Positions 1 to 9,009 of a DNA stretch of 64,000 nucleotides are shown piece after piece. The DNA lies in contig NZ_QGKU01000021.1 in NCBI RefSeq assembly GCF_003172915.1, positions 31,196 to 95,195 of the forward strand, read 5' to 3'. Under the pieces are notes generated by a model. That model was not told where the DNA came from. It did no database searches and saw only the letters and a list, made by a program, of their open reading frames with translations. The translations under genes were made by a program, and so were the position numbers. The first letter of the stretch is position 1. Every line of letters begins with the position of its first letter. Origin of the DNA: Meridianimarinicoccus roseus. GTDB lineage: Bacteria; Pseudomonadota; Alphaproteobacteria; Rhodobacterales; Rhodobacteraceae.

Positions 1-1
1 C

Positions 2-412
2 GAGGTCGAGCAACTTCTGGAAACCGACGGCAACATTCGCCTAGTAGTCAAGGAGTTCCCGATCCTGGGCGAGGAATCCCTGCTCGCCTCACGCTTCGCC
101 ATCTCGGCACGGCTGATCGCGGGAGACGATGCCTACAAGGCCGTTCATGACGCGCTCATCACGCAGCGCGCGTCGGTGACGACCGCCAGCCTTTCGAAGC
201 TCGCCGACGATCTCGACCTCGACGGCGACGCGATCCTTGCAGGCATGGAGGCCCCCCTTGTGACCGAGGAAATCCGCGCCAACCACGACCTCGCGCGCAA
301 GCTGGACATCAACGGCACGCCCAGCTTCATCCTCGAGGACGAGATGCTGCGCGGCTACGTTCCGCTGGCCCGTATGCAGGAGCTCGTCGCGCAAGTCCGC
401 GCCGACGACTAG
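2..412 (+). CDS. DsbA-family thioredoxin-fold protein, C-terminal part (5' end outside window)
   Basis: The reading frame is open from base 2 to the stop at 410-412, giving the last 136 residues of a longer protein. It ends with the DsbA-type C-terminal half: an alpha-helical stretch, then a segment reading NGTPSFIL, whose TP is the cis-proline loop that lies opposite the active-site CxxC in thioredoxin folds. The CxxC itself and any signal peptide would lie upstream of the window. Family knowledge: such proteins are periplasmic thiol oxidoreductases, often of the DsbA/Com1 type in Rhodobacterales. The exact subfamily and substrate cannot be told from this fragment. Confidence 0.85.
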   Translation, partial: EVEQLLETDGNIRLVVKEFPILGEESLLASRFAISARLIAGDDAYKAVHDALITQRASVTTASLSKLADDLDLDGDAILAGMEAPLVTEEIRANHDLARKLDINGTPSFILEDEMLRGYVPLARMQELVAQVRADD

Positions 413-1254
413 GTCCGGCGCGCGCGGGGTGGAGGCAACGGCTGCCCTGGCCCGCGCGGCGCCCCATCGTGGGCTCAGTCCAATATGCGTTTGGCCGCGC
501 TTTCGACGAGCCCGGTATCAACCCGCTGACAAAGCGGGCAAGCTGACCGATGTGCGTGATCAATCGTGTGGCTCGGCTTTGATACTTTTTTGGGTAGCCA
601 AGACATAGTCGATCTTGAGGATCGGTGTTTGATCTTACACCGGTCCGACACCGGTCAGGTTGGCCCAAAGCACCCTGCGAATGCGGCTGCGGATAAAAAA
701 AGCTGTGAAATCCGAAACATGGCCACGAAGCTGCGCACGATCCGCCATCTCGCAAATGTAGCCCAACCGGGCTTTAATATACCCATCGACCCATCGACCC
801 ATCGACCCATCGACCCATCGACCCATCGACCCATCGACCCATCGACCCATCGACCCATCGACCCATCGACCCATCGACCCGGCCGACACCAAGACGGAAT
901 ACGCGTCAAGAAGCGTCCATTTGTACCGCCTGTTGTCCACGAAGACGTCGCACCCAAAATATTCCTGGAAGATCCGGTTCGTGTTCACCTGCCATGGTTG
1001 AGAAGTTCGCCGCCAAGTGCGCCGATCACGACCCGCTTCGTCCCTATGAGGGCGGATAGCCACACCAACATACCCTCTGCACACAAGGCGTCTGAGTTCT
1101 CTAGACGCGCAAAGATCGACACCGATCACGGCAACTGTTGCGATGTCCATCAAGTCAACACGCACGTTCACGAGGATAGCGCGATTTCCAATCGAACGTC
1201 GTACCTTGCAAGCCGAAACGAAAGGGCTTTTCTGCCCAGCCGGGGCGCGGGCGG
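413..1254. other. 842-bp spacer without a convincing gene
   Basis: No reading frame here has the codon use or motifs of a gene in this genome. Base composition is visibly lower in GC than the flanks, with runs such as the A-rich stretch near 694-700. A minus-strand frame spans 1171 to 635 and contains a stretch (about 1000-890) that could be a gene remnant, but its later half is only translated tandem repeat and I recognise no family. The region holds the 8-bp repeat array at 782-877. It may be a decayed insertion. Confidence 0.5.
782..877. repeat. Tandem array, 12 perfect copies of the 8-bp unit CCCATCGA
   Basis: Twelve uninterrupted identical copies of CCCATCGA run from 782 to 877, followed by a partial CCC. 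Because 8 is not a multiple of 3, every frame across it has a period of 24 bases and gives an octapeptide repeat; no frame is closed by a stop. Perfect identity suggests recent expansion by slipped-strand replication, so copy number may vary between strains. Any length change would shift frame if it were translated, so a coding role is unlikely. Confidence 0.97.
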
Positions 1255-2385
1255 TTACTCCGCCGCTTCCGGCGCCGCTGCCGCTGCGTCGATCTCGGCG
1301 GCTTTCTTCTCAACCTGCTCGACGATGTGGTCGATCATCTGGTCGTTGCTCAGTTTGTGGCTCTGCTTGCCTGCAAGATAGACCATGCCGGACCCGGCGC
1401 CGCCGCCGGTAAAGCCCACATCGGTCATCAGCGCCTCGCCCGGCCCGTTCACGACGCAGCCGATGATGCTGAGGCTCATGGGCGTCTTGATGTGCTCCAG
1501 ACGCTTTTCCAGCGCCTCGACCGTCTTGATCACGTCGAAACCCTGCCGTGCGCAGGACGGGCACGAGATGATGTTCACGCCGCGATGGCGCAAGCCCAGC
1601 GACTTGAGGATCTCGTAACCGACCTTCACCTCTTCCACCGGGTCGGCGGACAGCGAAACGCGGATCGTGTCGCCGATGCCCATCCACAGAAGGTTGCCCA
1701 GCCCGATGGCCGACTTGATTGTGCCGGACATGAGACCGCCCGCCTCGGTGATGCCAAGATGGATCGGCGCATCGGTCGCTTCGGCAAGGCTCTGGTAGGC
1801 AGCGGCGGCCAGGAACACGTCTGACGCCTTCACGCTGATCTTGAACTCGTGGAAGTCGTTGTCCTGCAGGATGCGAATATGGTCGAGCCCCGACTCTACC
1901 ATCGCCTCCGGGCAGGGCTCGCCGTATTTTTCCAGCAGGTCGCGCTCCAGAGATCCGGCGTTGACCCCGATGCGGATCGAACAGCCGTGATCGCGGGCCG
2001 CCGCGATCACCTCGCGCACGCGCTTCTCGTCGCCGATATTTCCGGGGTTGATGCGCAGGCAGGCGGCGCCCGCCTCGGCCGCCTCGATCGCGCGGCGATA
2101 GTGGAAATGGATGTCCGCCACGATCGGCACCGGGCTTTCCCGCACGATATCGCGCAGCGCGCGCGTGGCCGCCTCGTCAGGCGTCGACACGCGAACGATG
2201 TCGGCGCCCGCTTCGGCGCAGGCCTGGATCTGTGCCACGGTCGCCGCGACATCGGAGCTGTCGGTATTGGTCATCGTCTGCACGCTGATCGGCGCATCGC
2301 CGCCGACCGGCACCGACCCGACCATGATCTGCCGCGACTTGCGGCGGTCGATGTTGCGCCACGGGCGGATGGGATTGTGCGACAT
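1255..2385 (-). CDS. ispG: 4-hydroxy-3-methylbut-2-en-1-yl diphosphate synthase (IspG/GcpE)
   Basis: This 376-residue cytosolic protein makes HMBPP from MEcPP, the penultimate step of the MEP isoprenoid pathway, using a 4Fe-4S cluster. The TIM-barrel N-terminus begins with [17 protein letters not shown] and the cluster ligands are visible as C275 and C278 (CPSC) and C310, with E317 in the CVVNGPGE motif as the fourth ligand. Length fits the short bacterial form. I chose the ATG at 2385 (MSHNPIRPW) over an in-frame ATG 12 codons upstream because the extension is not typical of the family. The C-terminus has an Ala/Glu-rich tail. It lies 97 bp downstream of the rodZ-like gene on the same strand, a common order in Rhodobacterales. 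Confidence 0.97.
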   Translation of the reverse strand: MSHNPIRPWRNIDRRKSRQIMVGSVPVGGDAPISVQTMTNTDSSDVAATVAQIQACAEAGADIVRVSTPDEAATRALRDIVRESPVPIVADIHFHYRRAIEAAEAGAACLRINPGNIGDEKRVREVIAAARDHGCSIRIGVNAGSLERDLLEKYGEPCPEAMVESGLDHIRILQDNDFHEFKISVKASDVFLAAAAYQSLAEATDAPIHLGITEAGGLMSGTIKSAIGLGNLLWMGIGDTIRVSLSADPVEEVKVGYEILKSLGLRHRGVNIISCPSCARQGFDVIKTVEALEKRLEHIKTPMSLSIIGCVVNGPGEALMTDVGFTGGGAGSGMVYLAGKQSHKLSNDQMIDHIVEQVEKKAAEIDAAAAAPEAAE

Positions 2386-2482
2386 GGGACTGTCCCCGAT
2401 TGACTGCGTTTGCCCAGACAATAGGCGCGCCCGGCCCCCATCGCAACGGGCGGGCGGACACGATCGCGCGGCGATGGCGCGT

Positions 2483-3703
2483 CTATTCGTCTTGCGCGGG
2501 CTGTTCCAGCGGATTGTCCGGCGCGATCACCAGTTCCGCCATGCGCGCAAGTTCCGGATCGGCCTCGAGGTCCGCGATGACATAGGCCTGCGAAAGCGCT
2601 TCGGCCGACAATTCGACGTTCTTGGCGACCGACGTGCCGGGGCCTGCCGGGCCGTAGGTCTCGCCATTGACGGCGAAATAGACCGATCCCGAATTGCCCG
2701 CGCGCAGCGTCGGCGCAACTTCGCTGTCGGGCAGCACGAACCGCTCGCCCTCCTCAAGGATCTTCTCCAGCAGGACGGTGCCGTCGGCGGCGCGCACCCG
2801 CACCCAGGCCGGACGGCGGGCGAACAGCACCACTTCGGGCGGGGGTGCCTGTACCACCTGCACTTCGGGCGCCGCAGGTGCCTCGGGTTCCGCGCGCACC
2901 GGCGGCGGGGCAAGCTCGGGGTCGGGCGGCAGGGCGGCGGCGGCATAGACCCCCTGCCCGGCCGGGTCGAGCGTGGCGATGGGCCCGTCGCGCGGCACCA
3001 GCACGGGCGTGTCCAGCGCCTGCGGGCGATACAGCCGTTCCATCGCTGCGGGTGTCGGCGCGGTGTTGTCGATGCCAAGCCCGGCTGTGTCGAACACCTC
3101 GGTCTCGGGGGCGGCCCCACTGAGCGGTGTTTCCACAGGTGCCAGCGTGACGCGCTGGATCTCCTGGATCACCGACCAGCCGCCATAGCCCAGCACGCCT
3201 GCCAGCCCCGCCAACACCAGAACCGACCCGATCGCGCCGGCCTGCAACTGATGGAACGGCCCCTGAGTCGGCGCTGTACTGATCGGGCTGCGCGCCAGCA
3301 TCGCCGCGCTCGGGTCGGACTTGCGCGGTCCCGCCGCACGGGTCGCGCGCCCGGCACCGGGCTTGCGGGTATAGACCTGCGCCTCCAGCCCGCCGACATG
3401 GGAAAAGCCGCTTTGCGCGCAGAACCGCTGGTACACCCAGTCCGGGTTCATCCCGAGATAGCGCGCATAAGACCGTACATAGCCGGGGATGAAGCCGGGC
3501 GTTTCGAACACGGACAGGTCCGCATCTTCGATCCCGGCAAGATATTCGGCCTTGATCTTGATGTCGCGCTGAACGTCAAGAAGGGACTTGCCCTTGGTCG
3601 CACGCTCGCCGCGCATGAGATCACCCAGCGTCAACTCGTAATCGTCGAAGCTCTTGATCCTGGTGTCACGCGATTGCGTGGGCCCCTCGGAGTGCCCGTT
3701 CAT
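2483..3703 (-). CDS. RodZ-like helix-turn-helix membrane protein (DUF4115)
   Basis: The 406-residue protein has a cytoplasmic HTH_25 domain (about residues 20-95, [20 protein letters not shown] onward), a linker with basic residues, one membrane helix near residues 165-185 ([16 protein letters not shown]) and a long Pro/Ala-rich periplasmic segment ending in a DUF4115 beta domain near 290-380 ([13 protein letters not shown]). This is the architecture of RodZ, which links MreB to the elongation machinery; in alphaproteobacteria the proteins are often annotated only as HTH/DUF4115 proteins. It is followed on the same strand by ispG, the order seen in many related genomes. A role in cell shape is inferred from architecture and not shown here. 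Confidence 0.85.
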   Translation of the reverse strand: MNGHSEGPTQSRDTRIKSFDDYELTLGDLMRGERATKGKSLLDVQRDIKIKAEYLAGIEDADLSVFETPGFIPGYVRSYARYLGMNPDWVYQRFCAQSGFSHVGGLEAQVYTRKPGAGRATRAAGPRKSDPSAAMLARSPISTAPTQGPFHQLQAGAIGSVLVLAGLAGVLGYGGWSVIQEIQRVTLAPVETPLSGAAPETEVFDTAGLGIDNTAPTPAAMERLYRPQALDTPVLVPRDGPIATLDPAGQGVYAAAALPPDPELAPPPVRAEPEAPAAPEVQVVQAPPPEVVLFARRPAWVRVRAADGTVLLEKILEEGERFVLPDSEVAPTLRAGNSGSVYFAVNGETYGPAGPGTSVAKNVELSAEALSQAYVIADLEADPELARMAELVIAPDNPLEQPAQDE

Positions 3704-3889
3704 GCGACATGTCCCATGTCTACTGCCCTATGCCCCTGCATCCGCGCGATTCGTGCAGCACGGTTTGCTTAATGCCATACTAGCACAGCAACGGAAATGG
3801 CGCACCTGCCTTGCGAGCGCGCTATCGCATAACGCGAGTTCAGGCAACCCGCCGCGCGGCGCAAGGTTAGCTTCCGGGCAACAGAGGGA

Positions 3890-5113
3890 TCAGGCCGACA
3901 GGCTTTGTCTGGCAAGCGCGCATTGCGACCACAACGCGTCCAGCGCCTTGACCAGCCGGTCCATGTCCTGCGGCGTGTGCACCGGCGACGGGGTGAAGCG
4001 AAGCCGTTCGGTACCGCGCGGCACGGTGGGAAAGTTGATCGGCTGGACATAGATGCCGTTGTCGCGCAGCAGCCGGTCCGAAATCATCTTGCACTTCACA
4101 GGGTCGCCCACCGGCACAGGCACGATATGGCTTCCGTGGTCGATCAACGGCAGGCCGATCCCCTTCAGCCGTAGCTTCAGCACGCGGGCCTGTTCCTGGT
4201 GGCGCCGGCGCAGCGCGTCGTCGCCCTTCAGATGGCGGATCGATGCCGCCGCACCCGCCGCGATCGCGGGCGGTATGGAGGTCGTGAAGATGAAGCCCGG
4301 CGCGTAGGAGCGGATCGCGTCAACCATGCGCTCGGACGCGGCGATGTAGCCGCCCATCACGCCATAGGCCTTGCCCAGCGTGCCGTTGATGATGTCGATC
4401 CTATGTGCCAGCCCGTCGCGTTCGCTCACGCCGCCGCCGCGCTGGCCGTACAGCCCGACCGCGTGCACCTCGTCGATATAAGTCAGCGCGCCGAATTTCT
4501 CGGCAAGATCGCAGATCTGTTCGATGGGGCCGAAGTCGCCGTCCATCGAATAGACCGATTCAAAGGCGACCAGCTTCGGCGCCGCCGGGTCGAGCCCTTC
4601 GAGGATCTCGCGCAGGTGGGCCACGTCATTGTGACGGAAGATATGCTTCTCGCAGCGCCCGTGCTTGATCCCCTCGATCATCGAGGCATGGTTCAACTCG
4701 TCCGAGATGATGATCAGGCCGGGAAACAGCCGCGGCAGAGTGCTCAGCGTCGCATCATTGGCGATGTAGGCCGAGGTGAAGACAAGCGCGTCTTCCTTGC
4801 CGTGAAGGTCGGCCAGTTCTGCCTCAAGCCGCCGGTGATACACCGTCGTGCCGGAAATGTTGCGCGTGCCCCCCGACCCCGCGCCGGTGGCGTCCAGCGC
4901 CTCGTGCATCGCGGACAGCACGACCGGGTGCTGCCCCATCCCCAGATAGTCGTTGCCGCACCATACCGTGATCGGCTGCTCCGCGCCGTCCGGACGGGTC
5001 CAGTTGGCATGGGGGAACTGGCCGTTGCGCCGCTCGATGTCGATGAAAGTGCGATAGCGGCCTTCATCGTGAAGGCGGCCGATCGCTGCGTCGAGCTGGG
5101 CATCGTAGTCCAA
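3890..5113 (-). CDS. hemA: 5-aminolevulinate synthase (HemA, C4 pathway), TTG start
   Basis: This PLP enzyme condenses glycine and succinyl-CoA into 5-aminolevulinate, the first step of haem and bacteriochlorophyll synthesis in alphaproteobacteria. Starting at TTG 5113 the protein is 407 residues, begins [20 protein letters not shown] as in Rhodobacter HemA, and puts the PLP lysine at K248 (NGTLGKAYG), the same number as in the R. capsulatus enzyme. A perfect AGGAGG lies 7 bases upstream of the TTG. An in-frame GTG at 5200 would add 29 acidic residues, lacks a clear ribosome binding site and is not family-like. Other motifs are the glycine-rich [10 protein letters not shown] and the PLP-binding IDEVHAVG. 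The nearest downstream gene is rodZ-like. Confidence 0.97.
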   Translation of the reverse strand: MDYDAQLDAAIGRLHDEGRYRTFIDIERRNGQFPHANWTRPDGAEQPITVWCGNDYLGMGQHPVVLSAMHEALDATGAGSGGTRNISGTTVYHRRLEAELADLHGKEDALVFTSAYIANDATLSTLPRLFPGLIIISDELNHASMIEGIKHGRCEKHIFRHNDVAHLREILEGLDPAAPKLVAFESVYSMDGDFGPIEQICDLAEKFGALTYIDEVHAVGLYGQRGGGVSERDGLAHRIDIINGTLGKAYGVMGGYIAASERMVDAIRSYAPGFIFTTSIPPAIAAGAAASIRHLKGDDALRRRHQEQARVLKLRLKGIGLPLIDHGSHIVPVPVGDPVKCKMISDRLLRDNGIYVQPINFPTVPRGTERLRFTPSPVHTPQDMDRLVKALDALWSQCALARQSLSA

Positions 5114-5126
5114 GGTCAGTCCTCCT
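5114..5126 (-). promoter_or_regulatory. Ribosome binding site fixing the hemA TTG start
   Basis: On the minus strand AGGAGG (complement of 5121-5126) stands 7 bases before the TTG codon at 5113-5111. No comparable site precedes the alternative GTG at 5200. Confidence 0.85.
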
Positions 5127-5350
5127 GCGGTGCCGGTCGCGTCGGCGGCACGGTCGTCCTCTTCGGGCGCGTCCAAAAAAACGTCTCGCATGCGTGACAC
5201 AGAATACTTCCCCTGCGCAATATCGACGAACGGCTACAAAATGCCGCTTGCCGCAAGAGCCGCCTTCCATGCCGCCGCGTCCGGCCGCCACGGGGCTTTC
5301 GCCCTGCCCGCGGCATGGATACGGTGCTTCGTGTGATACTAGGAGTGCAC

Positions 5351-6730
5351 ATGACCCTTGCCAGAGTTCTTTCGGCTATCGACGACGATCTTGATGCGGC
5401 GCTTGGCCGCCTCTGCGATCTTCTCGCGATCCCGTCCATTTCCACCGATCCCGCCCATGCCGACGACTGCGCGCGCGCGGCCGACTGGCTGGTGGCCGAT
5501 CTCGCTGCGCTCGGTTTCGAGGCGCGGGCCTGCCCGACGCCCGGTCACCCGATGGTCGTGGCCCATGGCGGCAGCGGCGACGGCCCTCATGTGCTGTTCT
5601 ACGGCCACTACGACGTGCAGCCGGTGGACCCGCTGGAGCTGTGGAACCGCCCGCCGTTCGAACCAGCGCTGGAGGACACGCCCAAGGGCCGGGTGATCCG
5701 CGCGCGCGGCGCGTCCGACGACAAGGGCCAGCTGATGACCTTCATAGAGGCGTGCCGCGCCTGGACCGCCGTGAACGGCTCCCTGCCCGGCCGCATCACG
5801 ATCTTCCTCGAAGGCGAAGAGGAAAGCGGCTCCCCCTCGCTCGTGCCGTTTCTGAAGGACAACACCGAGACACTGAAGGCCGACATCGCGCTGATCTGCG
5901 ACACCGGGCTATTCGCTGACAGGGTGCCGGGCATCGTGACCCAGTTGCGCGGTTTGGTGGGCGAACAGGTTACCATCCACGGCCCCGACAAGGACCTTCA
6001 TTCGGGCATGTTCGGCGGCATCGCCATGAACCCCGCGCGGGTGCTGGCGCGGCTGCTGGCCGGGCTGCACGACGATACCGGGCGCGTGACGCTGCCGTGC
6101 TTCTACGATGGCGTGCCGCCGCTGCCGGACGATCTGCGCGCGCAGTGGGACGGGCTGAACTTCGACGCGACCGCCTTCCTGCACGAAGTCGGCCTGTCCG
6201 TGCCAGCGGGCGAGCACGGCAAGACCCCGCTGGAGATGATCTGGTCGCAGCCAACCTGCGAGATCAACGGCATGTGGTCGGGCTATACCGGGGCGGGGTT
6301 CAAGACCGTGCTGCCCGCGCAGGCCCACGCCAAGGTCAGCTTCCGTCTGGTCGGGCAACAGGACCCGCTGGCGATCCGCGACGCGTTCCGCGCCTACGTC
6401 AGGGGCAACCTGCCGGCCGACTGCACCGCCGAGTTTCACGACCACGGCGCCTCTCCTGCCAGCCAGATGGCGACGGACCATCCCGCCTTCGAACGGGCCC
6501 GCGGCGCGCTCAGCGACGAATGGCCGGCCGAGGCGGCCTTCGTCGGCTCGGGCGGGTCGATCCCGGTGGCGGGTTACTTCAAGTCGATCCTCGACATGGA
6601 TTCGATGCTGATCGGCTTCGCCAAGGACGACGACGCGCTGCATTCCCCGAACGAGAAGTACGACGTTGAAAGCTTCCACAAGGGCATGCGCAGCTGGGCG
6701 CGCATCCTAGCCGCGCTGAACCCGTCCTGA
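5351..6730 (+). CDS. M20-family metallo-dipeptidase
   Basis: The 459-residue protein belongs to the M20/M25/M40 di-zinc peptidases (ArgE/DapE/CPG2 fold), cytosolic enzymes cleaving dipeptides or related amides. The zinc-binding motif HYDVQPVDP puts ligands at H86 and in the later ARGASDDKGQ segment; the catalytic/bridging glutamates are in EGEEESGSPS, and a dimerisation domain with HSGMFGG follows, as in the carnosinase-like branch. The start at 5351 is chosen because AGGAG (5341-5345) lies 5 bases before it; an upstream in-frame ATG at 5315 has no such site. The gene is divergent from hemA and is closed by the bidirectional hairpin at 6744-6775. Substrate cannot be predicted. Confidence 0.92.
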   Translation: MTLARVLSAIDDDLDAALGRLCDLLAIPSISTDPAHADDCARAADWLVADLAALGFEARACPTPGHPMVVAHGGSGDGPHVLFYGHYDVQPVDPLELWNRPPFEPALEDTPKGRVIRARGASDDKGQLMTFIEACRAWTAVNGSLPGRITIFLEGEEESGSPSLVPFLKDNTETLKADIALICDTGLFADRVPGIVTQLRGLVGEQVTIHGPDKDLHSGMFGGIAMNPARVLARLLAGLHDDTGRVTLPCFYDGVPPLPDDLRAQWDGLNFDATAFLHEVGLSVPAGEHGKTPLEMIWSQPTCEINGMWSGYTGAGFKTVLPAQAHAKVSFRLVGQQDPLAIRDAFRAYVRGNLPADCTAEFHDHGASPASQMATDHPAFERARGALSDEWPAEAAFVGSGGSIPVAGYFKSILDMDSMLIGFAKDDDALHSPNEKYDVESFHKGMRSWARILAALNPS

Positions 6731-6743
6731 CCGCCGCACACGA

Positions 6744-6775
6744 AAAGACCCGGCTCCTGACGGGGCCGGGTCTTT
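6744..6775. terminator. Bidirectional hairpin between the M20 gene and the tRNA cluster
   Basis: AAAGACCCGGC (6744-6754) pairs perfectly with GCCGGGTCTTT (6765-6775) around a 10-base loop. The stem gives a short T tract on both strands, so it can end transcription of the peptidase gene from the left and of the minus-strand tRNA genes from the right. Confidence 0.8.
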
Positions 6776-6785
6776 CGGGCGCAAG

Positions 6786-6862
6786 TGGCGCGGTTGACGG
6801 GGCTCGAACCCGCGACCCCCGGCGTGACAGGCCGGTACTCTAACCAACTGAGCTACAACCGC
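6786..6862 (-). tRNA. tRNA-Asp (anticodon GTC), copy 1
   Basis: A full cloverleaf reads on the minus strand from 6862: acceptor GCGGTTG/CAACCGC, D arm with AGCTCAGTTGGTTAGAG, anticodon loop containing CTGTCAC (anticodon GTC), T arm GGTTCGAACCC, discriminator G and an encoded CCA at 6786-6788. The gene is identical in sequence to the copy at 7039-7115. Confidence 0.98.
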
Positions 6863-7038
6863 GCAGCGCCTTGCGTTCGGGCGGGATAGTTTGCCGCGCC
6901 GGGAGCGTCAAGCGCCTTTCGCACGAGGCGCGCGATTTTCTTGCCGCCCGCCGCAGTGCCCGGACCGCATGAACACAATGCCGCAACGGCATGGGAACGC
7001 GGTGTTTTCAACTGAAATGGAAGGGTTTCTGGCAGCGG

Positions 7039-7115
7039 TGGCGCGGTTGACGGGGCTCGAACCCGCGACCCCCGGCGTGACAGGCCGGTACTCTAACCAA
7101 CTGAGCTACAACCGC
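7039..7115 (-). tRNA. tRNA-Asp (anticodon GTC), copy 2
   Basis: Same 77-base sequence as the copy at 6786-6862, with acceptor GCGGTTG/CAACCGC, anticodon GTC, discriminator G and encoded CCA (complement of 7039-7041). The spacer between the copies (176 bp) is not repeated, so the gene and not a larger block was duplicated or conserved. Confidence 0.98.
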
Positions 7116-7262
7116 CCGCTGCGTGCCGAATGAACGACGTGCAGGCGTCATATTCAGCCCCCGGCGGCGCGTCAAGCGATCTTGGCACGGGCGGACCGAA
7201 AACTTCGCAAAGACCGGCGCAATGGCGCTTTGCGCTCAAAGCGGATCCGGCAAGACGGTAAA

Positions 7263-7338
<76 letters not shown>

Positions 7339-7512
7339 GCGTGCGGGGGTCTAGCCAAAGCCGCGCCGCATCGCAAGAGCGTTGTCACAGCGTCGTACTT
7401 TGCAAGCCGCATTGCCGCCACACTCCGCCCTCATGCGCGTCAGACAGGACAGCGAAAGCACGGTTGCCGGCCCCCATAAAGATCAGCGCTCGCAACGATC
7501 GAAAAGGAAGAA

Positions 7513-7587
7513 TGGTGGGTGATAAGAGATTCGAACTCCTGACATCTTCGATGTGAACGAAGCGCTCTACCACTGAGCTAATCACCC
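7513..7587 (-). tRNA. tRNA-Val (anticodon CAC)
   Basis: Minus-strand cloverleaf from 7587: acceptor GGGTGAT/ATCACCC, D loop one base shorter than in the neighbouring Val tRNA, anticodon stem CTTCG/CGAAG around TTCACAT (anticodon CAC), T arm with GAGTTCGAATCTC, discriminator A and encoded CCA. The near identity with tRNA-Val(TAC) outside the anticodon loop suggests an old tandem duplication. Confidence 0.97.
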
Positions 7588-7695
7588 GTGCGGCGGTTCC
7601 TAGCGTCCCTTCCCCGCGCCTGCAAGCGGGTTTTGCACCCGCGCGGCGCGGAAATTCCGCCTCCCGGCTCCAAGCCCGGCCGCACGTCCGCCGCC

Positions 7696-9009
7696 TCAGG
7701 CGCGCAACCCCTCGATGACCGGCTGCCGCAGCACCAGCGCGGCCGGCAGCAGCGACAGCGCCAGCCCGGCGGACACGAAAGCGGCAATGAACTGGATCTC
7801 GGTCCAGCCCAACCCCGCCGCCACCGCGACACCTGTCCGCGATGTCACCGCCGCCGACAGAAGCTGCGCCGCGCCCAGCCCGGTCAGCAGCCCTCCCGCC
7901 GCCCCCGCCAGCAGCAGCACAGCGCTGAACGACCAGATCACCGCGAACACGAAGCGGCGCGGCGCGCCCAGCGCCCGCAGCAGCGCGATCTGCCGCCGGA
8001 ACAGCCGCGACAGGATGAACAGCCCCAACAGCACGCTGGCCGCCACCAGCCCCTGCGTGACCAGCGCCATCAGCGACATCGCCTGCCGCACGTCGCCCAT
8101 GACCCGGTAAAGCCCCGCAAGCACCGAGCCCGGGAAAAACGCCATCGTCTCGCCATCGCGGGTGAACTCCGACCGCAGGCCATAGCTCGCGCCCAGCGAT
8201 GCCGCGCGCAGCACGACCGCCGGGGTGCCGGGAAAATACGCCGCGTCGAACGGTGGGCCGATCTGCCCGGCCCGCTCCGGCGCGTGCCCGTTCGCCAGAC
8301 CGTGCACCTCCCAGACGGCCTCCACGGGCACAAGGATGGCGCGATCCCAAGGCGTGCCGGTCGGCGCCATCCGCCCGACCACGGCGCTCTCGTGCCCATC
8401 ATGTCCGTCCGGCTCGGCGGCATCGCCGGTGCCGTGTGACGGTGCGAAGCGTCCTCCGATCTCCAGCGGCACCAACGCGCCGACAACGGCCTCCTCGGCC
8501 GTGCGCCACAGCCGCCCCTCGATCCGTTCGTCCGACAGGTGGCGGACGAAATCGGCCGTCGTGCCGACGATGGACGCGGCGCCGAAACTGTCACCGAACG
8601 CCAGCGGCGCGGCCAGCGTGACCGACGGATGCGCCGCGATCGCGGAATAGGTGTCGCCCGACAGCAGCCCCATGTCACTGGGCTGCAGGAACACGGCGGC
8701 GAACATCGCGGTCAACTCGCTGCCCGGCGCGGCGACGATCAGGTCGAACTTGTCGGCCGCCTGCGCCGTGCCCTGCCGCAGGCCCCGTTCCTGCGCAAGA
8801 AGCCCGATGCCCATGCCCACCGACAGCGCGATCAGGAGCACGAAAAGCACCGACGGACCGCGAAACCGCCACAGGATCGCCCGCACCAGTGGCCACGGTG
8901 CGAAGCCGCGCAGCACGCCCGCGCCCAGCAGCACACCCGGCAGCAGCAGCGCCAACGTCACCGCGATGTCCTGTGCCAGCACCGGCAGGCTGTCCCACAG
9001 CGCGATCAT
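7696..9009 (-). CDS. FtsX/MacB-type ABC transporter permease
   Basis: This 437-residue inner-membrane protein has the FtsX-like layout: an N-terminal membrane helix (about residues 10-30 and 48-68), a large extracytoplasmic domain, then a cluster of three C-terminal helices (about 300-325, 345-370, 395-420, the last reading QFIAAFVSAGLALSLLPAAL). Such permeases are mechanotransmission type and act with an ATPase on exported substrates or periplasmic proteins. It is the third gene of an operon after the exported CxxC protein (9724-10140) and the ATPase (9006-9731), with which it overlaps by 4 bases (ATGA). The extracytoplasmic part has a His/Asp-rich patch (DGHDGHE), hinting at metal contact. 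Substrate unknown. Confidence 0.88.
   Translation of the reverse strand: MIALWDSLPVLAQDIAVTLALLLPGVLLGAGVLRGFAPWPLVRAILWRFRGPSVLFVLLIALSVGMGIGLLAQERGLRQGTAQAADKFDLIVAAPGSELTAMFAAVFLQPSDMGLLSGDTYSAIAAHPSVTLAAPLAFGDSFGAASIVGTTADFVRHLSDERIEGRLWRTAEEAVVGALVPLEIGGRFAPSHGTGDAAEPDGHDGHESAVVGRMAPTGTPWDRAILVPVEAVWEVHGLANGHAPERAGQIGPPFDAAYFPGTPAVVLRAASLGASYGLRSEFTRDGETMAFFPGSVLAGLYRVMGDVRQAMSLMALVTQGLVAASVLLGLFILSRLFRRQIALLRALGAPRRFVFAVIWSFSAVLLLAGAAGGLLTGLGAAQLLSAAVTSRTGVAVAAGLGWTEIQFIAAFVSAGLALSLLPAALVLRQPVIEGLRA

Noticed and set aside
635..1171. Minus-strand open frame of 178 codons through the 8-bp repeat
   Set aside because: The second half is only repeat-derived octapeptides, no family features are seen, and the frame would be broken by any change in copy number.
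1197..1215. The sequence CGTCGTACCTTGCAAGCCG recurs at 7391-7409 with one mismatch, as if a dispersed repeat
   Set aside because: In 64 kb on two strands, about one such 18-of-19 match is expected by chance; no longer homology surrounds either copy.
2111..3772. Long plus-strand open frame of about 550 codons opposite ispG and rodZ
   Set aside because: Antisense shadow caused by high GC; the minus-strand genes carry all motifs.
7385..8350. Long minus-strand open frame of about 320 codons over the Val tRNA and the FtsX permease
   Set aside because: It is the shadow of the permease in another frame, is Arg/Ala-rich and crosses a tRNA gene.
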